A stretch of DNA of 46,400 nt from Oscillospiraceae bacterium. GTDB lineage: Bacteria > Bacillota > Clostridia > Oscillospirales > Oscillospiraceae. The number at the start of each line of letters is the position of its first letter. The stretch's first letter is position 1. Shown here in pieces: positions 24,281-31,988 of the stretch. Made by a program: the position numbers and the translations under genes. Where the stretch lies: NCBI GenBank assembly GCA_017395085.1, contig JAFPWF010000005.1, positions 1 to 46,400 of the forward strand, in the 5' to 3' direction. The notes under the pieces are model-generated. The model saw only the letters and a list, made by a program, of their open reading frames with translations. It did not search any database and was not told the origin of the DNA.

Positions 24281-24820
24281 TTACTGGATATAGATGATGG
24301 AGGTCTTGCGAAGGGCGTTGACGATTTTCAAAACGGCGGAATAGATCAGGCCGGAGGCGTAGATATAGACGATATCCTGCATACTGTTGAGGAAAAAGCC
24401 GCAGATCACCGCCAGGATGGCGATGGCGACATTCACAACGCCGGTGGCCATATCCATCCGCCAGGGACCGTCAAAACGCCGCGCCTCCATGGTGCGCATC
24501 ACGTCAACGACCCCGGCAAAGGCGTGGATTGCCAGCAGATAAAGGATCACGTAGATGGTATGGTTGTACGCCATGGTCAGGGTGAAGATACCCAGGTCAA
24601 AGACAATCAAGCCCTGGTACAGAATCCGCTTGCCGCCGACCATGTGCCTGGCCATGGAGAAATAGTACACAAGCGTGCGCAGCCCGTACAGCGTCAGGGA
24701 AGCGCTGAGGATCAGGGCGATGAGCGCAAGGCCGGTGCCCGGGTAGATCAGCATGGCAACGGCCGCGGCGATCATCAGCAGGGCCGCGGCGATACTTTTG
24801 ATACGCTGCATCAGGCTCAT
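24281..24820 (-). CDS. DUF308/HdeD-like membrane protein
   Basis: A 179-aa protein with six predicted membrane helices and the Gly/Leu-rich YPGTGLALIALILSASLTLYG (split at residue 36) typical of the DUF308 (HdeD-like) group. Function in bacteria is unclear; HdeD is linked to acid stress in E. coli. Its ATG overlaps the stop of the DUF6765 gene by four bases, so it is translationally coupled. Confidence 0.65.
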   Translation of the reverse strand: MSLMQRIKSIAAALLMIAAAVAMLIYPGTGLALIALILSASLTLYGLRTLVYYFSMARHMVGGKRILYQGLIVFDLGIFTLTMAYNHTIYVILYLLAIHAFAGVVDVMRTMEARRFDGPWRMDMATGVVNVAIAILAVICGFFLNSMQDIVYIYASGLIYSAVLKIVNALRKTSIIYIQ

Positions 24821-25974
24821 TTTTCAAATCTCTCCCTGGCAAATTCCGCCAACTCGTGATAATCCTTGATGCCTTTCAGCCCCTTTTCGGAAAAATCCAC
24901 CGAGAAGCCGGCCAGCAGGCTGCCGGAGCGGAAAATCTTATTGGTGACCATGCTCTTCTGCGCCATTGCCGCAAGGAAAAAGGCCCCGAGAAAGGTCCGG
25001 TTCTTTTCCCCGGGCCCCGCTTCCAGATAAGCGCCCTGATATTTCTGCAGGTCGAAGTCCTCGATTTCCCTGCCGGAGAGCCTTTCGCCGAAGGCCTTCC
25101 AGTCGGCGCAGACGTCGAGCTGGCGTTTCGTCAGGATCGCGCGGATCTCCCGCTCCCAGGGGGCGGCCGTCTCGTAGGCGTAGGTGTGGGTCTGAAAGGT
25201 CTCAACCTCGCCCCGCAGATATCGCATGGCGTAGATCATCTGGCAGAAGGCCTTGTAGTATTCCGTGGGATTGTCCTTGACGTTGTCCTCGTAGTTGCCC
25301 CAGGCGGGCAGATAGCGGTAAGTGATGAAGCTGTAGTCCGGCAGATGCCCGGCCCTGCCGTGGCCCAGGTTCATGATGGAGTTTTCGCCGCTCTGGTAGG
25401 GGCTGTTCGTATAGATTCCCTTTTCCGGGTCATCCGGCGCGTTCGGGTTGTGCCGGAAAACCACGGGCCGCTCGCTGCCGTCGGGCATCATCTCATAAAA
25501 ATAATAATCGGTGTTGTTGATGACCAGCGAGGGCGTGCCCGCAAAATTGCGGTGTGCCCAGGTGTCGGCCAGAATGTGCATGGCGATCCCCGCCGCCTGG
25601 AGACTGCCGCCCCTGGCAAGCTCCACGGTGTCTGCCAGCAGGTCGCTGTTGGGGCCGCAGATCATGCGGTACTTGTCGCGGTAAGCCCTGGAAGAGTGTT
25701 TGACCCTGGCGTAGAGATTCCTCGGGAGAAAATGGAAGGAGGCCCAGATGCGCGTGATGTCCTGAAGGCTGACGGGATCGGAGCCGGCCTCCATCAGTTC
25801 CAGCTGCAGCTGCGTCGTGGCCGCGGCCCTGGGAGCCTTCAGCTTTTTCAGCAGCGTTTTGGAGCACCAGTCCACAAGCTGGGCGCTGTAGCAGATCTGC
25901 ATGCTTTCCTCGTGGGAGTACCCGGCGAGCCAGGCTGCGCAGTAAGTCGCATAATAGTGAAAATCCTTTTGCAT
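24817..25974 (-). CDS. DUF6765-like protein (phospholipase C/P1-nuclease-like His pattern)
   Basis: A 385-aa soluble protein beginning MQKDFHYYATYCAAWLAGY, the usual DUF6765 opening. A helix with AGIAMHILADTWAHRNFAG (about residues 128-146) carries a HxxxDTWxH pattern like that of zinc phospholipase C and S1/P1 nucleases. Other His and Asp residues (DFHYY, LGHGRAGHLPDYSF) may complete a metal site. Activity is unknown. The ATG at 25974 is chosen over a TTG at 25998. It lies in the operon between an upstream membrane protein and the DUF308-like gene. Confidence 0.65.
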   Translation of the reverse strand: MQKDFHYYATYCAAWLAGYSHEESMQICYSAQLVDWCSKTLLKKLKAPRAAATTQLQLELMEAGSDPVSLQDITRIWASFHFLPRNLYARVKHSSRAYRDKYRMICGPNSDLLADTVELARGGSLQAAGIAMHILADTWAHRNFAGTPSLVINNTDYYFYEMMPDGSERPVVFRHNPNAPDDPEKGIYTNSPYQSGENSIMNLGHGRAGHLPDYSFITYRYLPAWGNYEDNVKDNPTEYYKAFCQMIYAMRYLRGEVETFQTHTYAYETAAPWEREIRAILTKRQLDVCADWKAFGERLSGREIEDFDLQKYQGAYLEAGPGEKNRTFLGAFFLAAMAQKSMVTNKIFRSGSLLAGFSVDFSEKGLKGIKDYHELAEFARERFEK

Positions 25975-25994
25975 ACCGTCCTGTTCGCCTTTCT

Positions 25995-26489
25995 TCAAAC
26001 CGAGAGCAGCTTCCTCAGCCGCTGCACCCTGCGCGCCGTCAAAACCAGCTCGATGAGCGTGATCTGGGCGGTAATGTCCACAATGGTCGACACCGCCGTA
26101 TCCAGAATGTTGTCGGGGGCGGCGACGGCGGCAGAGGCCGCCAGAAAAAGCGCCCCCAGAAAAATCAGGAGATTTCCCGCCGCCATCAGGGCGGCGACGA
26201 TGATGTAGGCCCTGCTCTTTTTCTTCCCGCGCGCCTCCGCACGGGCGCTGAGGCCCACGTAAAAACGCAGCCCTATGTCCAGCCCGACAATCAGGGCGAT
26301 GATCCCGTAGGCAAACGCCATGGCGAGCAGCCGGTACTCCTGCGGGATATCGTCAAAATGAAAATACTTTGCCGGATCGAGCGCAAAATACATGATCATC
26401 TTTACAACGCTCCACACGCCGAAGGTGATCACGCCGCCGCCGAGAATAAAAAGCGTATTCTGCCCGCGCCGAAGTTCTGATTCTTCCAT
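25995..26489 (-). CDS. Membrane protein, unknown function
   Basis: A 164-aa protein with four predicted membrane helices (about residues 12-33, 50-73, 90-112 and 120-145) and a basic C-terminus (RRVQRLRKLL). No family recognised. ATG at 26489 has GAGGGGG upstream; an ATG five codons earlier overlaps the stop of the zinc-ribbon/TPR gene. Member of the five-gene operon. Confidence 0.6.
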   Translation of the reverse strand: MEESELRRGQNTLFILGGGVITFGVWSVVKMIMYFALDPAKYFHFDDIPQEYRLLAMAFAYGIIALIVGLDIGLRFYVGLSARAEARGKKKSRAYIIVAALMAAGNLLIFLGALFLAASAAVAAPDNILDTAVSTIVDITAQITLIELVLTARRVQRLRKLLSV

Positions 26490-26500
26490 AGCCGGCCCCC

Positions 26501-27250
26501 TCAAACCATGTCGGGGTCCAGCCCCAGCTCCCTGCAGTAGGGCGCAAGCGCGCTTTGGCTGTAACCGTTCTCCTTCGCGAGTTTCAAATACTTCAGCGCA
26601 CCTTCCATGTCGCCGAGCCTGCCGAGGCAGTGGCCGTAGCTCACATATGCGGTAACGGCCGTGTCGCGGCTCACGGGAACCTGCTTCCCCTCAATCATCG
26701 AGAGGACCTTCTCGTAAAAGCCTTTCGCCTCCGCGGCGTTGCCCCTGTTCATGTTTACCGTTCCCAGCATGACGGTGACGTCGGGGTCGTCCGGATAGAG
26801 CGCGTCCGCTTTCCGGAAGATCTCCAGCGCCTTGTCGGTAAGATCAAGCCGCGAGTAGCACCGGCCGAGGTAGAAGAGAACGGAATAGTTCTCCGGGGCA
26901 AGCGGCAGCGCCCTGCTCAGACACAGGAGCTCGTTCTGGAGGTCTTTGTTCGCGGAGTGTTCCTCCGCCTGTTTCAGCAGCACCGCGACCCTGACGTCAG
27001 CAGGCGCGTCGTCCTCCGGGGCAATCGGCGCGTCCGTGTATGATTTTGTCCCGCAATGCTCGCAGAGGTACACGCCGGGCCGCAGTTCCTTCAGCTGGTT
27101 GCTGCCGCAGGCGGAGCATACGCCGGTGCGGAAGACGGACTTCGCCGCCTGCTCGGGAGCCGCGGACGAATGGCCGCTCACTTTTTTCCCGCAGGACGGG
27201 CAGAAAGCGGCGCCGTCGGGAAGCTGGCCTCCGCAGTGAATACAGAACAT
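26501..27250 (-). CDS. Zinc-ribbon and TPR protein
   Basis: A 249-aa protein. Two zinc ribbons open it (CIHCG...CPSCGKK at 3-22; CSACG...CEHCGTK at about 45-67). A TPR array follows (residues 85-240) with units such as VLFYLGRCYSRLDLTDKALEIF. Proteins of this kind act as scaffolds for protein contacts. First gene of the operon, with GGAGG before the ATG and TATAAT at 27290-27295. It likely organises the membrane and hydrolase products of the operon; this is inference. Confidence 0.75.
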   Translation of the reverse strand: MFCIHCGGQLPDGAAFCPSCGKKVSGHSSAAPEQAAKSVFRTGVCSACGSNQLKELRPGVYLCEHCGTKSYTDAPIAPEDDAPADVRVAVLLKQAEEHSANKDLQNELLCLSRALPLAPENYSVLFYLGRCYSRLDLTDKALEIFRKADALYPDDPDVTVMLGTVNMNRGNAAEAKGFYEKVLSMIEGKQVPVSRDTAVTAYVSYGHCLGRLGDMEGALKYLKLAKENGYSQSALAPYCRELGLDPDMV

Positions 27251-27289
27251 GGTTGATCCTCCTGAATGAATTCCGGGTTGCCGGGATGG

Positions 27290-27295
27290 ATTATA
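27290..27295 (-). promoter_or_regulatory. -10 element of the five-gene operon
   Basis: TATAAT on the minus strand, 40 bases before the zinc-ribbon/TPR start codon. No convincing -35 is visible. Confidence 0.5.
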
Positions 27296-27312
27296 CCATT
27301 AAAACAGGCAGC

Positions 27313-28173
27313 TTATTCGCCGATTGTTTCATAGTAATAGGAATAATCGATTCCTTTCATGAATATCTCGCGGTCGTTGACCTTATCTGTCAGTGCAGAC
27401 AGCAAAAGCTTCTTGATTTCTGATGAGTCGTAAGGGCTTCTTTCCATAGCTGCGAGATAGTCTTTTTTGTCGATCAGCTGCCAGTCAACGCACTTCCCGA
27501 TCCTTGCTTTTAAAAGCTGATCCAGCCAAATGCGTGTTGCTCTGCCGTTTCCTTCCAGAAACGGGTGCACGATATTCATTTCAATATATTTATCGATGAT
27601 TTCTTCCGCTGTATGATCCGGCATGGCTTCAATGTTTTGAAAGATCTTGTCAAAGAACAGGCTGTTGGCAAATATAAAGCCGCCTTTTGAAATATTCTTC
27701 GTTCTGATCTGTCCTGCAAAATCATACAGCCCGCCGAACAGAAATGCATGGATTTGCTGAAGTCCTTTTACCGTACCCACTTCAGAGTTTTCCAATATGG
27801 AATTCTCATATAATTCATAGGCATTGCGTTTGCTCTGCTCATCAATCGGATCTGCCATCCCTTTGATCCATTCAGAGAAGAGAATGCGGTTTTTAACAGG
27901 TAACAGCATCAGGAGTTGATTGATCCCGGCCTGATTCAGGCAGTCCGTTTCATACTGCTTTCCGTCTGCCGCAGTGATTTTCAGTTGTCTGCAAAATGTG
28001 GACAACTCAGGGTGCCTCGTTTTGAAGGTGTTCCAGTATCTGCGGGCATTATCATTTTGAAGCAAAGCCTGTATGACATCCGTTGCGGCATACCACCAGC
28101 TCATATCATCGTCACTCCATCTTGCACGGACGGGAATATGATTATAGAAACGGATTGATGTCTTTGCTTTCAT
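27313..28173 (-). CDS. Bro-N/DinD-like domain fused to a Fic domain
   Basis: A 286-aa protein. Residues 5-90 look like the Bro-N/DinD N-terminal domain: [20 protein letters not shown], then [17 protein letters not shown]. Residues 110-260 form a Fic domain with [14 protein letters not shown] (His at about 193), the full motif for AMP transfer to target proteins. No clear S/TxxxE(G/N) inhibitory helix was found. ATG at 28173 is chosen; a GTG three codons earlier is too close to the AGAAGG site. Promoter TGGACA-17-TATAAT upstream. The gene is AT-rich, suggesting transfer. Confidence 0.8.
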   Translation of the reverse strand: MKAKTSIRFYNHIPVRARWSDDDMSWWYAATDVIQALLQNDNARRYWNTFKTRHPELSTFCRQLKITAADGKQYETDCLNQAGINQLLMLLPVKNRILFSEWIKGMADPIDEQSKRNAYELYENSILENSEVGTVKGLQQIHAFLFGGLYDFAGQIRTKNISKGGFIFANSLFFDKIFQNIEAMPDHTAEEIIDKYIEMNIVHPFLEGNGRATRIWLDQLLKARIGKCVDWQLIDKKDYLAAMERSPYDSSEIKKLLLSALTDKVNDREIFMKGIDYSYYYETIGE

Positions 28174-28193
28174 GTTTAACACCTTCTTTCGCC

Positions 28194-28223
28194 GATATTA
28201 TAACATATGCATAATCAGCTGTC
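28194..28223 (-). promoter_or_regulatory. Promoter TGGACA-17-TATAAT of the Fic fusion gene
   Basis: On the minus strand TGGACA precedes TATAAT by 17 bases. A partial inverted repeat (TTGTCC...GTGGACA) overlaps the -35 and could be an operator. Confidence 0.6.
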
Positions 28224-28415
28224 CACAAATTGAGGACAACTGATTTTCGCTTGTGCAGAAAACCGGGATTTTCCGGGTACTCTTTCTTAAATATGTAACT
28301 GAATCGTTATACCGATATCCCTTAAGCCTTTGTGCTTTTTTTCATCGTTTCCCCCGCAAAATCCGGGCTGCCGTTGGTGGGGACGGGCAGTCCCCCGGAC
28401 AGACGGGTTCCCCCT

Positions 28416-29636
28416 TCAGCAGAGGCCTTTGCGATGGCGCTCAATGGCGCCGGCGATGCGCTCCATGCCGGTTTCGAGGACGCTGCGCGGCATGGCGAGG
28501 TTGAGGCGCACATAGCCCTCGGCGTTGCCGACGAAAAGGCTGTTTCCGCCCTCGAGCAGCACGCCCGCCTCATTGGCGAAGAAGCCGGGCATGTCGTCCA
28601 CATCGGGCAGGCAGCGGGACAGGTCGACCCATGCGAGATAGGTGGCCTCGGGGATCTCGAATCCCGCTTCGGGCAGGCGCTCGGCGAGGAAGTCCGCCAC
28701 ATAGCGGAAGTTCGCGTCGAGGTAGTCCTTAAGCTGGTCGAGCCACTCCGCGCCGTGCTCGTAGGCCGCCTGGTGTGCGGCGATGGAGAGCGGATTGAGC
28801 ATGCCGGCAATTTTGTCGCGGCTGTTGAAGTGCTCGCGCTCGGCTTTGTCGCGGATGATGATGTCGGAGAACATGAGGCCGGCCATGTTGAAGGTCTTGC
28901 TCGCGGACATGCAGGTGATGAGCTTTCCGTAATCCGGCATGACCTTGCCCAGGGGGATGTGGCACAGCCCCTTGCGGATCAGGTCGCAGTGGATCTCATC
29001 GGAGATGAGCCAGAGGTCGTGCTTCTCCACGATCTCCGCCACCCGCTTCAGTTCCTCCTCGGTCCAGATACGGCCGGTGGGGTTGTGGGGGTTGCACCAG
29101 AGCAGCATTTTGACCCGCGGGTCGGCGCACTTTTTCTCAAGATCTTCAAAGTCAATGGTCCAGCCGGCTGCGGTTTTGACCAGGTCCGAGCATAGCACGG
29201 GCACGCTGTTATACTCCGCCGCGTGCAGGAAGTAACCGTAGGAAGGCGTGGTAATGACAAAAGTCTCCCCCTCGCCGATCAGGTCCTCCACCAGCTGGTA
29301 GAGGGCGGGGATGATGCCCGGGGAGAAGCAGAGCTCTTCCTGCCGGAAGCCCCAGCCGTAGCGGCTCTCGCACCAGCCGTTGAGGGCCTTGTAGTAGGCG
29401 TCGTCAAACATCATGGTGTAGCCGAAGATGCGCTTATCCACGCGCGCCTTGATGGCGTCGCAGATGGCGGGGCAGCAGGCGAACTCCATGTCCGCCACCC
29501 ACATGCGGGTAAACTCCTCGTCCTTAAAGGGGAAGACCTTTTCCGGCCCGGCGTGGAAGATGTAGCCGCGGAAGCCGTCGGTGTTGAGGGCATTGGTATT
29601 TCTGCGGTCGATGATTTCGTCAAAAATGTACTTCAC
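28416..29636 (-). CDS. MalY/PatB-type PLP enzyme, cystathionine beta-lyase-like C-S lyase
   Basis: A 406-aa fold-type I PLP enzyme. Visible are NPHNPTGRIW (residues 182-191), SDEIHCDL (212-219) and the PLP lysine in SASKTFNMAG (Lys247). These match the MalY/PatB group, which breaks C-S bonds of cystathionine or cysteine to give thiol or sulfide, pyruvate and ammonia. GTG start at 29636 with GGAAGGA upstream. Single-gene unit; the true substrate is not certain. Confidence 0.88.
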   Translation of the reverse strand: MKYIFDEIIDRRNTNALNTDGFRGYIFHAGPEKVFPFKDEEFTRMWVADMEFACCPAICDAIKARVDKRIFGYTMMFDDAYYKALNGWCESRYGWGFRQEELCFSPGIIPALYQLVEDLIGEGETFVITTPSYGYFLHAAEYNSVPVLCSDLVKTAAGWTIDFEDLEKKCADPRVKMLLWCNPHNPTGRIWTEEELKRVAEIVEKHDLWLISDEIHCDLIRKGLCHIPLGKVMPDYGKLITCMSASKTFNMAGLMFSDIIIRDKAEREHFNSRDKIAGMLNPLSIAAHQAAYEHGAEWLDQLKDYLDANFRYVADFLAERLPEAGFEIPEATYLAWVDLSRCLPDVDDMPGFFANEAGVLLEGGNSLFVGNAEGYVRLNLAMPRSVLETGMERIAGAIERHRKGLC

Positions 29637-29753
29637 GGTGTTAATCCTTCCTTATATTTTGATTTGATCCAGATGTTTATTCTGATTTGTCAAAACGGAG
29701 TATACCACAAACCAGACGGCTTTCGGAAGATGAAAAAAATTCAGAACGGGGTC

Positions 29754-29781
29754 TTGACTTTTCTGAAATTTCCGTTATAAT
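29754..29781 (+). promoter_or_regulatory. Promoter TTGACT-16-TATAAT of candidate RNA
   Basis: TTGACT (29754-29759) and TATAAT (29776-29781), spacer 16. No gene starts behind it before the terminator at 29943-29980. Confidence 0.75.
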
Positions 29782-29787
29782 GAAAGC

Positions 29788-29980
29788 GAAGTTAGAGATA
29801 TCTAACCTCCGCAACTCCGTGTGTTAGGGATCCCGTGCATCCTTATCATATCCAAACTGTCTGTGATGATCCCTCCTTGGGTTACCCCTCTTCCTCCCCT
29901 TTCTCTGATCTGTCACGCAGCCTGCACGGGAGGCTGCGGCCACCCCGCCGGAACTGGTCACTCCGGCGGGGCATTTTTTT
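29788..29980 (+). ncRNA. Candidate structured small RNA
   Basis: About 190 bases between a near-consensus promoter and a strong terminator, with no convincing ORF. Pairing elements are GTTAGA/TCTAAC (29791-29796/29801-29806), AGGGATC/GATCCCT (29826-29832/29868-29874) and GCAGCC/GGCTGC (29917-29922/29932-29937), then the terminator stem. A frame encoding ...ACTGGCGHPAGTGHSGG crosses it, so a small Cys-rich peptide is an alternative. It does not clearly match 6S RNA or a known riboswitch by eye. Confidence 0.45.
29943..29980 (+). terminator. Strong intrinsic terminator
   Basis: Perfect 10-bp GC stem CCCCGCCGGA/TCCGGCGGGG with a 9-base loop, then CA and seven T. Confidence 0.9.
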
Positions 29981-29997
29981 GCTGCACATCCCTGTTC

Positions 29998-30026
29998 TTG
30001 TGCATTCCCCGGTTTTGTGGTACAGT
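29998..30026 (+). promoter_or_regulatory. Promoter TTGTGC-17-TACAGT of the PNPOx-like gene
   Basis: TTGTGC (29998-30003) and TACAGT (30021-30026), spacer 17. It gives the PNPOx-like gene its own start beyond the terminator. Confidence 0.55.
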
Positions 30027-30059
30027 TCAGGTATCAAACCGGGAAGGGAGCGTGTACAA

Positions 30060-30458
30060 ATGAGCAAAATCAATGATTTCCTGTCCGAGGCCGGCGTATT
30101 CTTCCTTGCGACCGTCGACGGCGACCAGCCGAAGCTGCGGCCGCTGGGAGCGCATTTCGACATGGACGGGAAAGTGCTCTTCGGCGTGGGCGACTTCAAG
30201 GATGTTTACAGACAGCTTGTCGCAAACCCGAAGACCGAGATCGTGGCCTGCAAGGAGAACGGCCACTGGCTGCGCTACACGGGGAAAGCGGTGTTTGAAA
30301 CCGACCCGAAGTACGCCGAAGCGGCCCTGGAAGCCATGCCGAGCCTGAAGCAGGTCTACAACGAGGATACCGGGTTTAAAATGATGATGTTCCATCTGGA
30401 GGAGGCCACCGCCGTGAAAATCGCCATGATGGGCGAAGGGGAGAACATGCTGGAGTGA
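30060..30458 (+). CDS. Pyridoxamine 5'-phosphate oxidase-like split-barrel protein
   Basis: A 132-aa flavin-binding split-barrel protein of the PNPOx-like class (FFLATVDGDQPKLRPLGA at residues 14-31). Such small proteins bind FMN, F420 or heme and are rarely true PNP oxidases. Start ATG (30060-30062) with GGGAAGGGAG upstream; longer frames upstream contain only leader sequence. Single gene with a terminator at 30478-30512. Confidence 0.85.
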   Translation: MSKINDFLSEAGVFFLATVDGDQPKLRPLGAHFDMDGKVLFGVGDFKDVYRQLVANPKTEIVACKENGHWLRYTGKAVFETDPKYAEAALEAMPSLKQVYNEDTGFKMMMFHLEEATAVKIAMMGEGENMLE

Positions 30459-30477
30459 CGGCCTCCGCCTATAATGA

Positions 30478-30512
30478 AACAGGGCAGCTTTTGCTGCCCT
30501 GTTAATCTTTTT
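30478..30512 (+). terminator. Terminator of the PNPOx-like gene
   Basis: AACAGGGCAGC/GCTGCCCTGTT stem, 4-base loop, followed by CTTTTT. Confidence 0.85.
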
Positions 30513-30543
30513 CGCCCATCTTTTCCCTGAGGCCGTGCAGGCT
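30502..30543 (-). pseudogene. 3' fragment of a 61-aa-protein paralogue
   Basis: Minus-strand frame KSLHGLREKMGEKD ends in TAA. It matches the end of the protein at 31234-31419 (KSLHDLQEKMGETP). The SGNH hydrolase stop overlaps its first codon, so the SGNH gene sits between the intact gene and this remnant. Confidence 0.75.
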
Positions 30544-30544
30544 C

Positions 30545-31237
30545 TTACGGGTTCAGCGCCTTCCGGATTTCATCCGCAATCGCTGCGGCCCCCGCCGCGT
30601 TCGGGTGCAGCCCGTCCGGGCCGAACAGTTCCCTGCGGCCTGCCGTCGGGGCAGTGAGGTCGACGAATTCCGTGTGTTCCGCCGCGGCCGTTGCCCGGAC
30701 CGCTTCCGCGATTTCCGGGATCCGCCCCGGGTTTGCATCGTTCGTGATATAGAAAAAGCGGTTTACCGGTTTGTGCGCGCAGGGGGGAGAGCAGAGCAGG
30801 ATGCGCGGTTCGGGGTCCAGGGCGCGGTACTCGCGGATCAGTTCTCCGTACTGGGCCCGGAATGCATCCGCCGAGATCCAGTTGCCGTCCTTGGAATCGT
30901 TGGTCCCGAGCAGGATGACGACGGCGTCGGGGCGGTACTTTTTGCTTTGCAGAAAGGCTTTTTCCTTCCGGAAGGGTTTGTTGCCGGTGTTCTGCAGAGT
31001 CCGGTCGTTGACGCCGAAGGCGGCGACCTGTACGCCTTCTCCCATCAGGCGCTGCAGGACCGCGGGGTAGCGCCTGAGGAAGAACAGGGGAAGGGTGCAG
31101 CCGTAGGTGATGCTGTCACCGACGCAGGCGATATGCGTTTTTCCCTCCCTGCGCCTGACGGGCAGCCGGATGTTGGTGTATCCGCAGAGAATCAGGGCAG
31201 CGGCGAGGAATGCCGCAAGGATCAGGACGGTTTTCAC
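30545..31237 (-). CDS. SGNH/GDSL hydrolase with N-terminal anchor
   Basis: A 230-aa hydrolase. An N-terminal hydrophobic segment (residues 2-19) is a signal or membrane anchor, so the enzyme should act outside the membrane. Block I is GDSITYG (Ser42), block III GTNDSKDGN (about 115-123), and block V DGLHPN (about 208-213). It likely removes acetyl or other acyl esters from surface glycans or xylan-type sugars; the substrate is inferred only. GTG start overlaps the stop of the 61-aa gene (GTGA), so it is translated with that gene. Confidence 0.85.
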   Translation of the reverse strand: MKTVLILAAFLAAALILCGYTNIRLPVRRREGKTHIACVGDSITYGCTLPLFFLRRYPAVLQRLMGEGVQVAAFGVNDRTLQNTGNKPFRKEKAFLQSKKYRPDAVVILLGTNDSKDGNWISADAFRAQYGELIREYRALDPEPRILLCSPPCAHKPVNRFFYITNDANPGRIPEIAEAVRATAAAEHTEFVDLTAPTAGRRELFGPDGLHPNAAGAAAIADEIRKALNP

Positions 31238-31419
31238 GGCGTCTCGCCCATTTTTTCCTGCAGGTCGTGCAGGCTTTTGTCGTGCTGCGCCTGCGTGATG
31301 GCCCCGTGCTGCAGGAAGGTATCCAGAAGTTCCTTCTCATTCAGATAGAGCTGGTGGTTCTTCTCCTCAAGAGTCATGTTTTCCCAGGCGGTGTTGGATT
31401 GGTCAGTTCTGTAGTCCAT
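31234..31419 (-). CDS. Small acidic helical protein
   Basis: A 61-aa protein with a helix-turn-helix look (EKELLDTFLQHGAITQAQHDK, split at residue 39; SHOCT-like), no Cys and no signal. No function known. ATG with GGAGAT upstream and a good promoter at 31457-31484. It is co-translated with the SGNH hydrolase. A 3' remnant of a paralogue lies behind that gene. Confidence 0.65.
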   Translation of the reverse strand: MDYRTDQSNTAWENMTLEEKNHQLYLNEKELLDTFLQHGAITQAQHDKSLHDLQEKMGETP

Positions 31420-31456
31420 GGCTGATATCTCCGTGTTTCTCTGTCATCCGGAAGGG

Positions 31457-31484
31457 AGTATACACGGAAAAATGATTTTTTCAA
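31457..31484 (-). promoter_or_regulatory. Promoter TTGAAA-16-TATACT of the 61-aa/SGNH operon
   Basis: TTGAAA (31479-31484) and TATACT (31457-31462) on the minus strand, spacer 16. Confidence 0.7.
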
Positions 31485-31637
31485 GTCTTGACTTTTCAGT
31501 GAATGGTTGCTCTGCCCGTGATCATATGATAAGATTTAACCGGCCGGGCTGCTTCTGCGATTCCCATCGGAAACAAGGACCCGCGTTCTTCCGGCTGAAA
31601 TAAGGTTCCGGGCGCGTTTCTGTGGTATATATGACGC

Positions 31638-31664
31638 CTTTTGCACCTTTTGCACCTTTTGCAC
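31638..31664 (+). repeat. Three tandem copies of CTTTTGCAC
   Basis: Exact 9-base units at 31638, 31647 and 31656. Confidence 0.95.
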
Positions 31665-31682
31665 GCATGATGAACAGAAAAT

Positions 31683-31710
31683 GCCGGCCTCGTTTTTGAG
31701 GCCGGCTTTT
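31683..31710. terminator. GC-rich hairpin terminator
   Basis: 9-bp stem GCCGGCCTC/GAGGCCGGC, loop of T and G, followed by TTTT on the plus strand. Confidence 0.7.
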
Positions 31711-31911
31711 CCCTTGCACGACCGGATGATCCCCGTAAAAGAGGACAGCTGGCGGTGCCGATAAACCATAAGGGTCAACCGATAATTGACCGCAGCCGTG
31801 CGGGCGTGTGCTATACTCCCGCACAGGACGGCAGGGAAGCGGAATTGCCCAGCCCCCGGCCTCAAGTTGACACGCAAGGTATAATGAAAAAGAACCCATC
31901 CGTTCCGAAAG

Positions 31912-31928
31912 GGAACTTTATAAGTTCC
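31912..31928. promoter_or_regulatory. Inverted repeat, possible operator of the VWA operon
   Basis: GGAACTT-TAT-AAGTTCC, perfect 7-bp arms, about 60 bases before the VWA start. A TATGAT element lies downstream at about 31960. The regulator is unknown; the HTH-like N-terminus of the VWA protein itself is a possible candidate. Confidence 0.4.
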
Positions 31929-31988
31929 GTTTTCCGCGGTTTCTCCAAACGGTGTGCTATGATGCCGGCATGAGAGGGAGGCGCTCAC

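Larger units (their letters stand above)
31507..31710 (+). ncRNA. Possible small transcript with 9-base tandem repeat
   Basis: TTGCTC (31507-31512) and TAAGAT (31530-31535), spacer 17, could start a transcript that ends at the GCCGGCCTC/GAGGCCGGC terminator (31683-31710). It contains three exact tandem CTTTTGCAC units (31638-31664). No coding frame is convincing. The remaining bases to 31988 hold an inverted repeat at 31912-31928 and the leader of the VWA gene. Low confidence. Confidence 0.3.

Noticed and set aside
24856-26208. 450-aa plus-strand frame across the DUF6765 gene
   Set aside because: Antisense shadow with no motifs; the minus-strand genes have ribosome sites and family patterns.
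31638-31664. CRISPR-like repeats
   Set aside because: Units are 9 bases and directly adjacent, with no spacers.
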